From contig JAQOTA010000050.1 of assembly GCA_029532415.1 (NCBI GenBank), positions 6,200,001 through 6,264,000 of the forward strand: 64,000 nucleotides of DNA, given 5' to 3'. Made by a program: the position numbers and the translations under genes. Below the pieces are notes generated by a model that saw only the letters and a program-made list of their open reading frames with translations, ran no database searches and was not told the origin of the DNA. Of this stretch, positions 22,401 to 34,619 are shown one piece after another; position 1 is the first letter of the stretch, and each line of letters begins with the position of its first letter. Source of the DNA: Marasmius tenuissimus. Lineage: Eukaryota > Basidiomycota > Agaricomycetes > Agaricales > Marasmiaceae.

Positions 22401-24816
22401 GTGTAAATTAGTCCGTGGACATGACACCCTAGAGGCAGAAGCGAGCAGACGCAGGGCGACATACCTGGTTCGAGCACACGAATGGCATTCGTCATAACTT
22501 GCAATATCGCCGTGCATTGGAAGAAGGCTGATACCCCCACAGTCGTGCCAGGGATACGCGTCGTGATGTTAATATCGGCCTTTGCTGTTCGGGATCCTAT
22601 CTGTGACGACAGAGAAAAGACACACGAGTGAGTTGTTATCTATCCATAGAACTGATGCTCACTCACCCTGGACAGGCCGGGAGAAGGATTGACGTCGGTA
22701 CTGACGATAAGAGTATCATACTCTGGACGAGGTAGCCCTTTCCCTCGAACGGGCAGCGACCACATCCCCCGAACTCCTCCGACAGCATGAAGTTTTCGTT
22801 TTGTTCGCGTAGGTAAATCGCGCTGGTGATGTCAACGGAAGAAGTCAGCCACAGTCTGAATGTAGCCATGCGAACAGTGACGGACCTGGAATAAGGTGAA
22901 GCCCCCCAAAACACCTGCGCCCGTGGTCGCCACAAGTTCAGGGACAAGTCGATCCTGGGGAAGCAAGGTCAGTCTACGTATGAAATTAGTCCGTAGTCCA
23001 GGCAGGCCCGAACGTACCCCGTTCTTAGCTATGGACATGGTGATATCGGCAATCGGACCATGGGCGGGGATGCTATCACACAGCGCTAGGTGTATCACAG
23101 ATCGGGTGTTCTTTAGAGTGTTCTTCGTCGGCTCCGTTGGGTTAGAAGGGCCGTAGATATCTGCGATTGGAGAGGGACATTAGCCAGTAGACGATCGAAA
23201 GAGAAAACCAACGTTACTAACCGTCTTCGTCATCCATGACAATATCTTGGAACGTTGTCGCAGCACTAGCATCTTCCTCGACCTCCACCTCAACTTTTAC
23301 AGTTTTCAAAAGTACAGACGGCCCCACTGTGCTCCCTAAGAACCATAGGCCATCTGGAGCTGATATCGTTCTTGCCAGAGAAGGAATGGTCGTTTGTGCT
23401 AGCGGAGAGCCGATTGTCAACTTCGTAACTGTTTTACCATCAACGACGAGTTCGACAGGGTAGACGGTACCATCCTTGAGAGTGACGAGAATGGTTTTCT
23501 CGTCTACGAAGGCGGCCCTACTCCCTTCAAGGAGAAGGTTTCGATCGGGCGGCGGCATTGAAAGGTCGGTGATCCGAGAGGCCCATCCATTGACCGGGAG
23601 AACTACTCGACGCGAAGCTTGATCGACGTAGATAAGTGAGTTCGGGGTAAGGATAACAACTCCACTAACTGCAGTCGAGCAGGGGAGCAGAGAGAAGCAA
23701 TCATGGGGCAAACCCTCTATGGACGTAATTGAGGGGAATTTCTGAGCCTGGATGTCAAGGGTGAAGATCACAAGCCGAACTGTATCTTTGAACTCCTTCA
23801 AGCGACCCATCCAAGTAGGCTGCGGCTGGAAGAGCACTGCCATGGTCGGATTATTAAATCCGGGGAGGAAGGCAAAGTCAATGATATGGTGCATGTTGTT
23901 GTCCACGGACATAGGCAAGTCGAGGATGAAACTAGGGGAGTACGGGACGTCACGGATGTGATCCTGGTCCATGGCATCTAGCTCTGCCTGTGACTGGTAG
24001 AAAGGCAGAATTGCAAGCGAATCCTTGGGCAAGGAAAGGGCAACACAACGCGACAAAGGATCCACACGAAGTTCCGCGCGATGTAGAGACGAATCTAGGG
24101 CGACCTATTCGATCGTTAATGACTGGTAAAGGTGAAAGCAGCCCGAATGAACTCCCACCAGTTGAGGTGCTCGTTCGTAAGTATGAATTGAGACGGTTAT
24201 GAGGTCGTTGACGGCGTCTGACCATTCCAAAAGTGCGATCTAGACATCCTTTGAGTTATATTAGAGATACAACATGTTTCAATTACGTGCCTTTGCATCC
24301 TTGAACGAGACCAGCAGACGGTCCAGTTTGTCTTCAATTGAGGCGACAGTCTTCACGCCTTCCATTCCAGTTACTATTCCATGAAGTCGGTGCTCGCGAA
24401 CATGATAGATCTTTGTAACAGTTGCAGGCTAGAAAAGGGTATTGGCATTCATTCAAACCAACAGTACGAGTACATGAACTGTAGGCAAAAGTTGAGCAAT
24501 TAATCACCTTTTCGTTGCCTGCCTCGCTCATCTCGACGTCTCCATTCACATTATCCGTTTCATCACCCTTTCCGTCCTTTCCCTTCCCTGTTTTCTTCTC
24601 TCCCTCAACAGAAGTAGCCGGTGCCGGTTCTTCACGAACTTCAAAGATACGCAGCAGGTTGGAACGCGCGACTACCACGTTGCAGATCACTCTAGCAGCA
24701 ATTTCATGGCGTGCTGAGGTACTAGGCAACAGCTCGTGGGACCCTGGAATTAGCTTTAGGCTAGTAGCGAACTCGACCCCGCTTGGTGGTAGAACCTCTT
24801 GATGAAGGGCATGCAT
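19450..24816 (-). CDS. CFT1: Cleavage/polyadenylation factor CPSF160 (Cft1)
   Basis: The large scaffold of the nuclear complex that recognises the polyadenylation signal and cuts pre-mRNA. It starts at 24816 (MHALHQEVLPPSGVEFATSL), followed by VICNVVVARSNLLRIFEVRE, the signature N-terminus of CPSF160/DDB1-type beta-propeller proteins. Exons then run through about 5.3 kb with many introns. Recognisable blocks include HHIIDFAFLPGFNNPTMAVL, VTALCGMNGYLVSSMGQK, IFVRAFDLDERLVGVAFMDV, SLRTIKNLLLISDAVKSVSF, VDFFFTEDEMSLVSSDEDGI and the C-terminal VSVVLKDLLPLQEAW, with stop at 19450. Residues 70-105 are a Lys/Glu/Asp-rich insert. The expected length of about 1,400 residues matches fungal Cft1. It is a single-copy housekeeping gene, so the identification is secure even though each splice site is not. 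Confidence 0.92.
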
Positions 24817-25884
24817 GATGAAGGAACAAGGTTTTATGAGTTCATGTAGTCGAGTTCAATGCGTGAATATTGGTTTGCCCACAGCAAACCTAGAGAAAGA
24901 AACTTTGGTTGATGGGTAGTAGGGTGTCGTGGTGGTGGTCAGAACACAGGTTGAAGCGGAGTGTCAAAATGCAGGGGCGTCAAGTGGTTTAGCGCCCGTG
25001 AGCGCGGTAATGAATTGGTCCAAGCGCAATTGTGTCGTGTTTCAATCGTTCACTGTCAGTTCACCGTCAACAGGTTTGAGGTTTGCTCTCGACTGATATT
25101 GTCATCCATGAGGCTCATTTACTCTCTCATTCCAGCCGTAGCTCCATACGGGCAGTTCAAAAGCACCAACTACGACCCTGTCGCAACTCGGTACCCAGTG
25201 ATAACCTTCTTCCTGTTCAGAAGAGAACCGCGCAATGCTCTGACGTCCATAATTGAATCTCGCAGGCGTCGTGTGAGAAGCTCATGGCCAGGTAGAGGCC
25301 TTGGTCGTGCTATTCGAGCGTTCTAGCGGTCAAATACTTGCTTTATTAACTCCACTGGCGACTCGTTTCACCGGTATTTATCGTCCAGATACCTTACGAT
25401 CTACACCAGTCGCGGGTAACAAGCCTAATCCTTCGATTGCTTGTGTTTTGGGGTCGAGCGTCGGACTCGGGAGACGATCAGAACTCCTTGCTAACCCGAG
25501 GCTTCAAGCTGATCTAGGCAATTCAAAGTGATCTTACTGCAAATTCTCAGACGACATGTGTTCTGTGTCAGTACTCTGTGACCATCTCATGCTTTCCCAT
25601 GTAACAGCTCTCGATACTGATGCGGTGTACAGATTCCAAAGGTCTCCATTATCGGAAGTGAACCTAGTTTCCGACTTGCTGTATAGGCACATTAAGTGCT
25701 CGAAGGGAAAAAATGGTCATTCGTTCATTCCGTTTCGTGCGGCCCATTGACTGCCAATATGGCCTGATCGAATTGCCGCCGCATGGCTGCCTGCAAGTTG
25801 CGCTCGTGCGAAGAGCGTGACGTGCCTTCCCTTTCACTACATATGTAGGCTCTGACCCGAGGGGTCAAGTGAGGATTCCCCACG
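24817..25884. promoter_or_regulatory. Divergent intergenic region between CFT1 and the next gene
   Basis: About 1 kb separates two divergent genes and must hold both promoters. No coding exon or RNA gene was recognised. Small ORFs here lack protein-like composition. Confidence 0.45.
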
Positions 25885-28475
25885 ATGTTCTCCTCGCGAA
25901 GCTCTTCCAATTTCGCCAATGCCAGGAATCCTACAGATGCGGGTCAGCAAAAGGTGAGTCAAATCCTGCTCCATCAAATAAACTCCATCCGGTATCTGTA
26001 TACTGACGTGCTGTGAACAGAATTTTGCAGGACATGGTCCAAAAGGTGTATCGGTTCGCATCTTCAAGCAACCCTCACACTCTTCCTATCCATACACTGC
26101 GTCCGCTCATTTTGATGTCGATTATCACCCCATGGATGCATCACACCAGTCGAGGAGAAATAGCTGGTTTAATATGATTCCCGAGCAAGCAAAACATTTC
26201 CACTTCCCCGGTCATAACACCAGCGCCTCTCGACGATCACCAGAGACACATCATCAGCCCAAATCTTCTTCCTTCTCCATTATCCCCGGCTTGTCGAAAG
26301 ACAGGTTTATTTATGAAGCATCTAATTCCGAATTCTCTTCATCAACGACATCACTCACACCGCTTCCATTCTCTCCTGCTCTGTCCTCGGACAGCACTGA
26401 TACGGTCTTAGGTCCAGAGTCACCCATCGATCCGCCACATCCCTCTCAAAATAGACCTCCAAGCCGTTCAGCCACCACACCTCCAGCTCCTAATGGAACT
26501 CATGGTCTTGCGCAGGCGCAGTCCAGCTTGAGGGACATCCTCCGTGATCCTTCTCAACCCCACGATCTCGCGACCACTTCAACACGATCCAGCCAACTAG
26601 CTTCCTTCCCGACATCACAAACGCAGTCACAACAGTCTTACGTCCCATTCATGCCATCCGAGCCCTCACCAGACCTCGAGCATGTGTCTAGAATGAGCGG
26701 TGACTACAGCTCAGCGCAACGTTATGGCGAGAGAAGAGGCAGCCCCAATCCCATGGCAGTAGAGCCACGCGACATTCCGACCCAGATATATCGTGATATG
26801 CCTCTCAGAAATAGCCCCGAAGCATATGACGCGCCTGTATATCCTCCGAATACTGGTGCCGGACACGTTCGAGAATCCAGTCCTACTTTTTCGAACCCAT
26901 TCAAGCAGTCGCCTCCTGACACCCACCGAGAGCGACGGCGCTCGTATTCATACGTTACACCGCCAATCATACCGGCGCCTCAGATGGAGCCTTCCATATC
27001 CCAGTCGACGACCAGCACGTTGGATCCTCACCATCCCCTCCTTGTACCGCCACCGCAGGAATCAATGCCCGGTATGTTTGAGGTCCCCAGGTCAGACTCT
27101 GATGGGTCTGTCACCACCTTGGAGTCCTCGCGTCGATCTCCACCACAGAGCTACACACGACCAAGAACAGATTCTGGAGTTAATCGTTATTCATATACAG
27201 GCGGTGGTGTCTCCACCAGCCCTGTGACCCTGAGTAATACTGGCGAAGGCTCATCTGCTCGTCCTCGTGTCGAAACTCACGGCGTTTCTGGCACAGCGCA
27301 GTATCATCACTCGCCACCCCTGCCCCATACTAATACCCAACAGCCTTCGGGTGCATCATCTAACAACTCGATCAACACGCCAGCGGCGCAAGTCCAATCG
27401 TCTTACCCACCACCTCATGCCCTGACACATGGACACACCGCAGCGCCAGGTGCCGATGTAAATATCCCAGCCAATGCCATCCATCCACCACGTTCTCGTC
27501 CTCAGGCCACTACCATTGAAAGCGTCTCGTCCTCCTCTGCATCCGAACGTACTTTCGATGACTCTCCGCCTCCTGTATACATTTCGGATGCTAGGCAACG
27601 AAATAGCAACATTATTACGTCTGCGCCTGGTTATGGTCCTAATGCTCCAAATGGTCTTTCCAGTCGTACACGAACCACGAGTCTTTCAAGTATAGCCCCT
27701 CCCGTCTTTAATACGGTACCTCCTGTGCCAACTCGTCTTTCTTCGAATTCTATTTCACAGGTACACCCACCAGTCATGCCCATAGAACAGCACTCTTCAC
27801 GAACGCCGTCACCGCCACACACGATGTCCGCCTCTGACCCCATGTCTTACACCTCTCACGTCGAGGAGCCGTATACGCGAACACGAACCCCAGGTCCAAA
27901 ACGTAGCCACTCGGATGGTGACAACCCCATGTACTCTGCAGCCACCCATCGAAGTTCGACGCCCTTCAGAACCGAGTTCGCTCCAAACGTAACCAAAACG
28001 CCCTCCTCAAACTCAATGCCACCACCCCCACCCGAACCACGAAGGAGGTATTCGGATGAACCACAGGCATTTTCTCGTGCTCCGATCTCGAGTTCGCTTC
28101 TTCCTCCCATCAACACGATGGCGGCTCGTACAGTTCGGTGGAACAAGGACCTCATCTGTCCCTCCCCGATCCTTGCTTGTCACAGGAGGAAAGGGTGGTT
28201 CAATCGTAGAGGGTACGTCTCATGTCCCTCGTGCTTCCCCAATCTCAACTCACGTTTTTTTTCTCTATCACAGCGACCAACTATGGACGAACAGCGGATC
28301 GTATAGACCCTGCGCGGCCGGTCAGGAGTACCCTCCAGACCTCGAGTCGTATCCGGAGTGCGGCGATGGCTGGATGAACGAGGAAGGCACCAAGATCGAC
28401 ATGATGCATCGCCTTGTACCCAAAGTGCCTTTAAGATCTGCCCTGAAGCAGACACGGGCATCGAGTTATGCATGA
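25885..28475 (+). CDS. Large disordered Pro/Ser-rich protein with conserved C-terminus
   Basis: Unknown function. I place the start at 25885, upstream of the longest ORF: MFSSRSSSNFANARNPTDAG is followed by an intron (25954-26020, GTGAGT...AACAG). Exon 2 then opens with NFAGHGPKGVSVRIFKQPSH and runs in frame through the ATG at 26132. The next 700 residues are rich in Pro, Ser, Thr and His with no fold visible. The last part is different: RTVRWNKDLICPSPILACHR, then KGWFNRRG, an intron (28213-28273), DQLWTNSGSYRPCAAGQEYP and MMHRLVPKVPLRSALKQ. Such a short Trp/Arg-rich tail on a disordered body suggests a docking motif, and similar tails occur in proteins of other mushrooms as far as I recall. 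The spliced CDS is 821 codons including the stop, with exon phases agreeing at both joins. Confidence 0.82.
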
Positions 28476-28766
28476 AGGTTTCAGTTCACGTTCGCATTTA
28501 CCGCTTATTACTATGGGTTTAGCTTTATGTTCAGCACGCACACGACACGACTATTTATCGGACAGTCATCCATATAACTTATTCGCATTGTCTGCACATG
28601 TATAACTAGCTGGTATCGTCTTTTTACACCCCCTTAAGTATTATTATGCGCTACATCTCGAAAAAAATACGATACATGATATACTCGTGTTGTATTCTAC
28701 TCTACATACTTGCTATGTATTACAAATACAAACTACATTGTTGAATTAGGTTGTCAGACACGTATT

Positions 28767-31700
28767 CTAATCGGACGATATTTCGATGATATCGGGAGAT
28801 GGCGACAAGGATGCGCGACGGCTCGGAGGCGCTTTGCTACGGCTTCGGGTTGCAATACTATTCGACGTAGTAGCGAGAGCTTGCTTGAGCCGTTTTCGCG
28901 GCGGACCCTGCCTAAAGCTCGACATCCAGCCGTCACCATTTCCTTCCGGCCCATCGCTATCTTCTTCCTCGATATCGTTGTTATCGTCCCTGGATGACAT
29001 ACTACGACGAACGGAGGCTCTCCTAGAAGCCGTAGCTAAGACGGTCTGGTCATATTCGTCGTCTTCATCTTGATCGTCGATATCAGAGTCGAGGCGGACT
29101 TCAACCTCACAACTCAAGTCTTCGATAGACTTCCCCTCATCATCGCCATCGACGATCGTGTCATCCTCCGCCGCCACATTCTTCCTTGGTCTTCCCCGCT
29201 TCCCGGTTCCGCTAGAGGACCGCCGAGGCTTGCCCGACTCTTTCTCTTTCTCCTTCGCTTTAGCCTTCGACGCCTTTTTCGTCGTCTTGAACCAGACCTT
29301 CACAGGAGTGACGTTGCCGTTTTCAACGTCAGCTCTACTGAGCCGATCGACCTGAGGTGCTCGCCTTCCCAGCTTCATGTACATGACAGTATGATAAGGC
29401 GTGACCTGCGGGCTCTCGGCCAGGAACTGTTGAAGAATGAGCTCAACCAACAGAAATTCTATCTCCTAGATGTCAACATCTAAAGGTCAACCATGCTCCT
29501 CACAAAAGTGATGAGACAAGCCGAACTCACGTCTTTCTTCATATCAACCTTCCCACCACAAACCTTCCCCAAATCGACCGAAGCCTTCGTTGGTGTAGCC
29601 TTCCTCTTTCCCTTACCCCCTCCAGCCACGTTAAACGCAGCACCGCCGGTCCCTCTCACCAACCCAGCCAACATAGTCGCAGTCACGGACCCGCCAGACT
29701 CAAGTACATCACGGAGAATCTTGAGGATCTGCCACGTTTGTAACGTCACATCCCTCTCTTCAATGTCGTCTGGAGGCCTCGTGCAGTTATCACAATGACC
29801 GCATTTCTGGTGCGCACTCTCCTCCTCGGTCGACCACGAGTTTATACTGAGCTGTGACGAATGCGAGAAGTAGCTGTGGAGAGCAAAGCCGTCAGTGTGG
29901 GGGGAGTTACAATGCAGACGCCCTCCAACTTACTTGGCAAACTGGAGCTTTCGACATGTCCTCAAATCTTGAGCAAATTGGAGCATGCCATGAACTATGT
30001 TTCGCGATTGAGCTGGACACCTTCGTTACTTCAGTGTGGAATACGACGTACGTTTCGATGTGCCCTCTTTCTCATGGTACGTCATGGAACTGAGAGTTGC
30101 AGCGTCCTGCGGACGGTAAAACAGCGCGCAGTCCGAGTCTTTCCCGTCTCGCCCTGCTCGTCCGGACTCTTGGTAGAACCCATCCAGCGATTTCTAAGTT
30201 TTGGGTGTTAGAGCGAACCCTGATCGGCATTAACCTACTTACGGATATCTGGGAGAAGCGGCTTCAGTATATGGCCCGGTCGTAGAGCGGATGGGAACAT
30301 ACTGAATGGTGCAACACAAACCGCACGTCGCCCTTGTCTATCCCGAGACCGAAAGCTATAACCAATCAGCTCTTAACATCCACAATTCATCATTCAAGCT
30401 CATAGCACATACCTATTGTGGCACAGACCACCTTGATGTCTCCCTTTCGCCACTGCGCATGAAGATGCTCCTTCTGCGAGTCCGTTCGGTCGGCATGGTA
30501 AACACCTGTTCGAATCCCCCTCGTTGACTCAGCTCCTCGGCCACCTTCTCCGCGTCCTGCAATATAACATGGATAAGCGACACCGAGGAGGTAAAGCCGA
30601 CACGGAAATACCTTCTTGCTCAAGCAGTAGACGATGCCACTGTCATTAGGGTGATGTTCCTTAATCCAGGCCACCATATCGTCCATGACTCGATTGGATT
30701 CGTGATGTTTCATTACAAGCGAATAGTGCAAGTTCTTCCTGTACAGGGGCGAAGAGAAGTAGACCGTCCCTTCTGGGGGCGCACCTGTGAATGAAAAGAG
30801 AATTTCATTACACGATGATCATCGGGAGGGGAGGCACTGACTTCTGCCGTCGACTACGCCGGCAAGACCAAGAATCTTCAGGAGATCTTTCAGCACCTGC
30901 GGGGGGCAAGTTGCGGATAGGGCCATGATAGGTACGTGAGGAAATAGCTGCCGGAGGACTCGCAGTTTTGCGTAGTCCGGTCTGAAGTCATGGCCCAGCT
31001 GCGAAACGCAATGTGCCTCGTCTATAACGATTCGATCTAGAAGAACGTTATTAAACGTCAACAGCCTCACTAAGTGCGATTCGGAAACCCAAACCTAGTT
31101 TTGAAGCGTCCGCGAGCTTTTGAAGTAGATTCTGGAACCGTTTGCTTTGGACTACTTTTTCTGGCTTTGGCCATATTAGCCTTTGTAAAAGAGCAGTGAA
31201 CGCCAACTGACCGTAGCGTAAAATAGTTTGATGTCATCGCCGTTCTCCGATATTTGCCCTCGAGCCATATTTTGCAATCGTTTGGTAATGCTTTCCGCGG
31301 CCTCCTTGCTTGTCGATCCTGTCAGCTTGACTGCTGCCACTGAAATAGAAGCTGGTGAGCTACGGTTTGAGGAGAAGACAACCTCGTTACCTCCAGCTTC
31401 CGTGAGGTGCATGATCTGGTCCGAAATGAGTGATAGGAGGGGTGATATGACAAGGGTGACTCCGCTAGAGATGATAGCAGGGAGCTGGTAGGTCAAAGAC
31501 TTTCCTCCTCCTGCAAAATAACGTGTAAGCATGGCTACCAAGATGTACGCCAAACGCTTACCTGTCGGCATTACACAGACAATATCTCGACCATCCATAT
31601 TAGCATTGCAAACCCTACAAGTATCCGTTGAGGGAGATTAGATCATCCAAAAGAGAAAGCCACGCACCCTTCTTGACAAAGTCTGAACGAAGCAATTCCA

Positions 31701-32172
31701 AATACCCTCAAACTCGATTCTTCCAGCACACCCTTCCAGACGAATTTGTCCTCGAAATAATTCCTCCCTGTCGCCCGTCCTTTCCCTTTCTGATTTCCGT
31801 ATGACACGTATTTGATGTCCTGGAGCTTCTGGTTCAGAGTCGCTCGGTCTTCTAACAAGAGTTGTCTATTGTCCTGGAGTTGCCGTATCTCTTCGTCTAA
31901 TTTACGAATCTTGCCGTCCACGTCCGCGACTTCTGCAGTTAGCCGTTGCTGCTCAGCATAGCTTGCCCCTGGCGTTCCTGGAGTACTATTCCTCAAGTTT
32001 GACATATTTCCATTCGTGCTCGGCCCTGAACTTGACGCTTCGAACTGCTCCCTAGGGAGTTCCTCTATTTCTAACGTCTTCGATGAGTCAGTTACAGTCT
32101 AGAATGAGCCACTCCAGCACTCACGTCTGACCCATCCGACATGAATCCGTCAAACTCGTCGTACACTGCCAT
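28767..32172 (-). CDS. RecQ-family ATP-dependent DNA helicase
   Basis: Unwinds DNA during repair and recombination in the nucleus. The start at 32172 ([16 protein letters not shown]) splices to [14 protein letters not shown] coiled coil follows ([17 protein letters not shown]). Then come motif I ([20 protein letters not shown], split by an intron at 31511-31561), motif Ia-like [20 protein letters not shown] box [20 protein letters not shown], motif [30 protein letters not shown], the [13 protein letters not shown] region and [11 protein letters not shown] RecQ zinc site is formed by [10 protein letters not shown] and [10 protein letters not shown]. The RQC-like winged region continues to [12 protein letters not shown]. 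The long C-tail is acidic with SR/KR-rich stretches and an RGRPRK AT-hook-like motif at about 29180. No HRDC domain is evident. The stop is at 28767. The closest class is BLM/Sgs1 or RecQ1-like. Confidence 0.9.
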
Positions 32173-32611
32173 TCTGGAGAGTTCTGGAACGCGACGGGGA
32201 CGCGTCGTGGCGGTTGAGAGTAGAGAGCTTCATTTTGTCACTGTCAGCAGATTGAAACGCGTCTAGTCAGGAGCACGTGCCAGTGACCGGGCCGGAAAGA
32301 GCCTGCTTCTCGGCAAGGGGTCGAGGTCCTGTTCTTTTTCTTTCACCCGACTTTCACCTCTCCTCCCATCAGCTCCCGTGCTTTGGCCTGCCCTGCCTTC
32401 TCTCTCTTTTCAATCTTATGAGATGAAACATGCGTCCTGGCCTCAAACTTTACGTCACTCGCTGGTGGGAAATGACAAAGGCATAAAGGAGCCAAGGACT
32501 TCATCGAAATTCAAAAGCCACGGAGAGCCACGGTCCCAGAAGCAATGTGACTCGTGATGCCTGCTTAAAAGGTTACACAGCTATCAACCCTCCTTAAAAT
32601 TAACCCCCATC
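32173..32611. promoter_or_regulatory. Divergent promoter region, RecQ and NTase gene 1
   Basis: 439 bp lie between two divergent start codons. A TTAAAA motif near 32566 precedes the NTase gene. Nothing else was recognised. Confidence 0.4.
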
Positions 32612-33346
32612 ATGACCAGACGAGTTCCCAACGACAGCCGAGAAGTCAGGAGAGCTGCGCGAGCGACTATAGCGGCTCTTGCTGAGTACAACATCGAAAG
32701 CTGCGTATTCGGAAGTGCTGCTTGCCAAATCTATGGAATGTCTGATCGTGTACCGAACGTGAGTGCCATGTCTTTGTCCGGTGCTGAGCCTCGCTAACCC
32801 CTTGTCTCCCAGGACGTTGATATCGTGCTTCTCACAGATGACGAGGACATTGAATACATCAAATCACTCGTTGTCGACCATGACGAACGTTTCTACCTTG
32901 TTCCCTCGAGGAACCCAAGAGCTACCTACAAAAAGCTCTACTTCAAACTTCGTCGTGGACGCGCATGCAAGGTCGATATTCTTCCGCCCGGACGAGCCAC
33001 CAACTTAAACATTCCCGTCATCCCATCCAGCGAATTGGAGTACGTAAATCCTTACGACGACATTCCTGTGATGCCTATCGTGCCACTTCTCTTGATGAAG
33101 CTGCAAGGGTGGACAGACAATCGCGATGCCTCAGAACCCTACAAGCGGGCCAAAGAACCACAGGACGTGAAAGACCTCTTCGCCCTTCTCCGGATCGCGG
33201 TGAAAGGTTATAAGGCTCACATCTCGGACGTGGACGATTGGATGCCCTCTTTCTATGTTGAAGAGGCGGAATGGCGAGTCGAAGAGTTTGTTGAAGAGCA
33301 CCCCCGTTCGAAAATGAACTGGAAGAAGATAGGTTTCGAGGTTTAG
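32612..33346 (+). CDS. Nucleotidyltransferase-fold protein 1
   Basis: A small protein of 226 residues in two exons: 32612-32758 and 32813-33346, with an intron GTGAGT...CCCAG and phases that agree. The pol-beta-type nucleotidyltransferase signature is complete: ESCVFGSAACQIYGM (the Gly-Ser strand turn), DVDIVLLTDD (two metal-binding Asp) and ACKVDILPPG (third carboxylate). The rest is a helical C-terminal part (VPLLLMKLQGWTDNRDASEP, DVKDLFALLRIAV). The substrate is unknown; related minimal NTases modify nucleic acids, small molecules or proteins. It is followed by two tandem paralogs, so the locus expanded by local duplication. No secretion signal is present, so it is cytosolic or nuclear. 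Confidence 0.82.
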
Positions 33347-33659
33347 CACGCCCCTCCTCTCATTGTCTCCCGTGCCAAATCCTTATTTATTGACTTATCA
33401 AACTGTAATTATTGTTATCCCTTGGAAGGAATTCATCCAGAGTTTTGTCACAATAAGCTCTGGCGGTCATCACGACCGTGTAAACTGGACTGTGCCGCAG
33501 ACGGGCGTCAAAAAGCTATCCCAAGGTCATTTTTATCCTCCAATCACACTCTACTCGCCTCGTGTCATACCTAATCCCACCTATTAACTTCCTTGAGATG
33601 TACAGCCAACACTCTCAGTGCACAATCAACTACATCCCACCGCTCGTCAGTGCAACGCC
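33347..33659. other. Spacer between NTase genes
   Basis: 313 bp with no recognised coding exon; probably the terminator of gene 1 and the promoter of gene 2. Confidence 0.4.
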
Positions 33660-34440
33660 ATGCATTACTCTCCTACCACCGAAGAAGTAAGAACAACCAC
33701 CGCAGCTCTTACCAAGGCATTGGGAGCACTCAAACTCCGTTGCTGTCTCGTCGGAGGCGTAGCGTGCTCCTCGTACGGTAACAGCAGGACACCAAACGTG
33801 AGTACTACGGAGTCCTCTCAATTGTAGAATTGTCATCATTAACGTGTTGTAGGACGTCGATATGGTCGTTCTGGACTGCGTTTGGACTCAAGAGGAGCTC
33901 AAACGCCAAGTCGTCGCCACCGATCCCAACTTCTTCACTGTCGCTTCGAAGGATCCATATGCAACCTACCGGGTTCTTTTCTATCGACTTCCCGACTCAA
34001 CTTTGTCGCACCTCTATACGTCGAGTAGATCTTCCACCACCCGAAACTATTCATCTTATAGCCGCTCGTACAAGCGCTGCAAAGTCGATCTTCTACTCCC
34101 TGGCATCATGAACATCCCATTCGTTCCCAAGGACCGCATTCCTTTCGACCGTCGTTCACAACCATTGATGCCATTCCTTCCTCTCCTCCTTCTCAAGTTG
34201 CAGGCATGGCAGGATCACGGAGAATCCCCCAAAGATTACATGCGAAGAAAGCAACCTGTCGACGTCGCCGATATCACGGAGATGTTGAACTTGGCGGCCA
34301 CGAAGTATCCCAGGGTGAAGTTGGACAAGGATAAAGAGTGGCTTCCGGAATCTTTTGTGGAGGCGGCGAGAGCGAGGGTGAGATTGTTCATCAGGAAGCA
34401 TTCGTATACGAGGGAACATTGGAGGAGACTCGGATTTTGA
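33660..34440 (+). CDS. Nucleotidyltransferase-fold protein 2 (paralog)
   Basis: Two exons, 33660-33797 and 33853-34440, with the intron at the same place as in gene 1, just before the catalytic DVD. The product is about 241 residues. Active-site parts are present: RCCLVGGVACSSYGN (Gly-Gly in place of Gly-Ser), DVDMVVLDCVW and RCKVDLLLPG. An insert of about 16 residues rich in Ser and Tyr (SSRSSTTRNYSSYSRSYK) precedes the third Asp and is absent from gene 1. The C-terminal helices (FLPLLLLKLQAWQDHGESP, DVADITEMLNLAATKY) align well with gene 1. The Gly-Gly change at the motif 1 turn may alter catalysis. The substrate is unknown. Confidence 0.8.
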
Positions 34441-34619
34441 ACGTGCCCCAGAACCCATGTCGTGATCACCGTGAGAATTTTATCCCAAACCTTCCAACTC
34501 ATAACCCGTGGGATGAGTCGAACATTAGGTTCTGTCAAGATACGGGGTCCTCATAAAGGGTCCCGTGGGCCTCAGAGCAATCATTGGATTCAATCGTTTT
34601 CTTCAGATGCCCTTTGAAC

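Noticed and set aside
30500..30530. GTTCGAATCCCCCT resembling a tRNA T-arm
   Set aside because: No acceptor stem, D-arm or anticodon stem surrounds it, and it lies within the RecQ gene.
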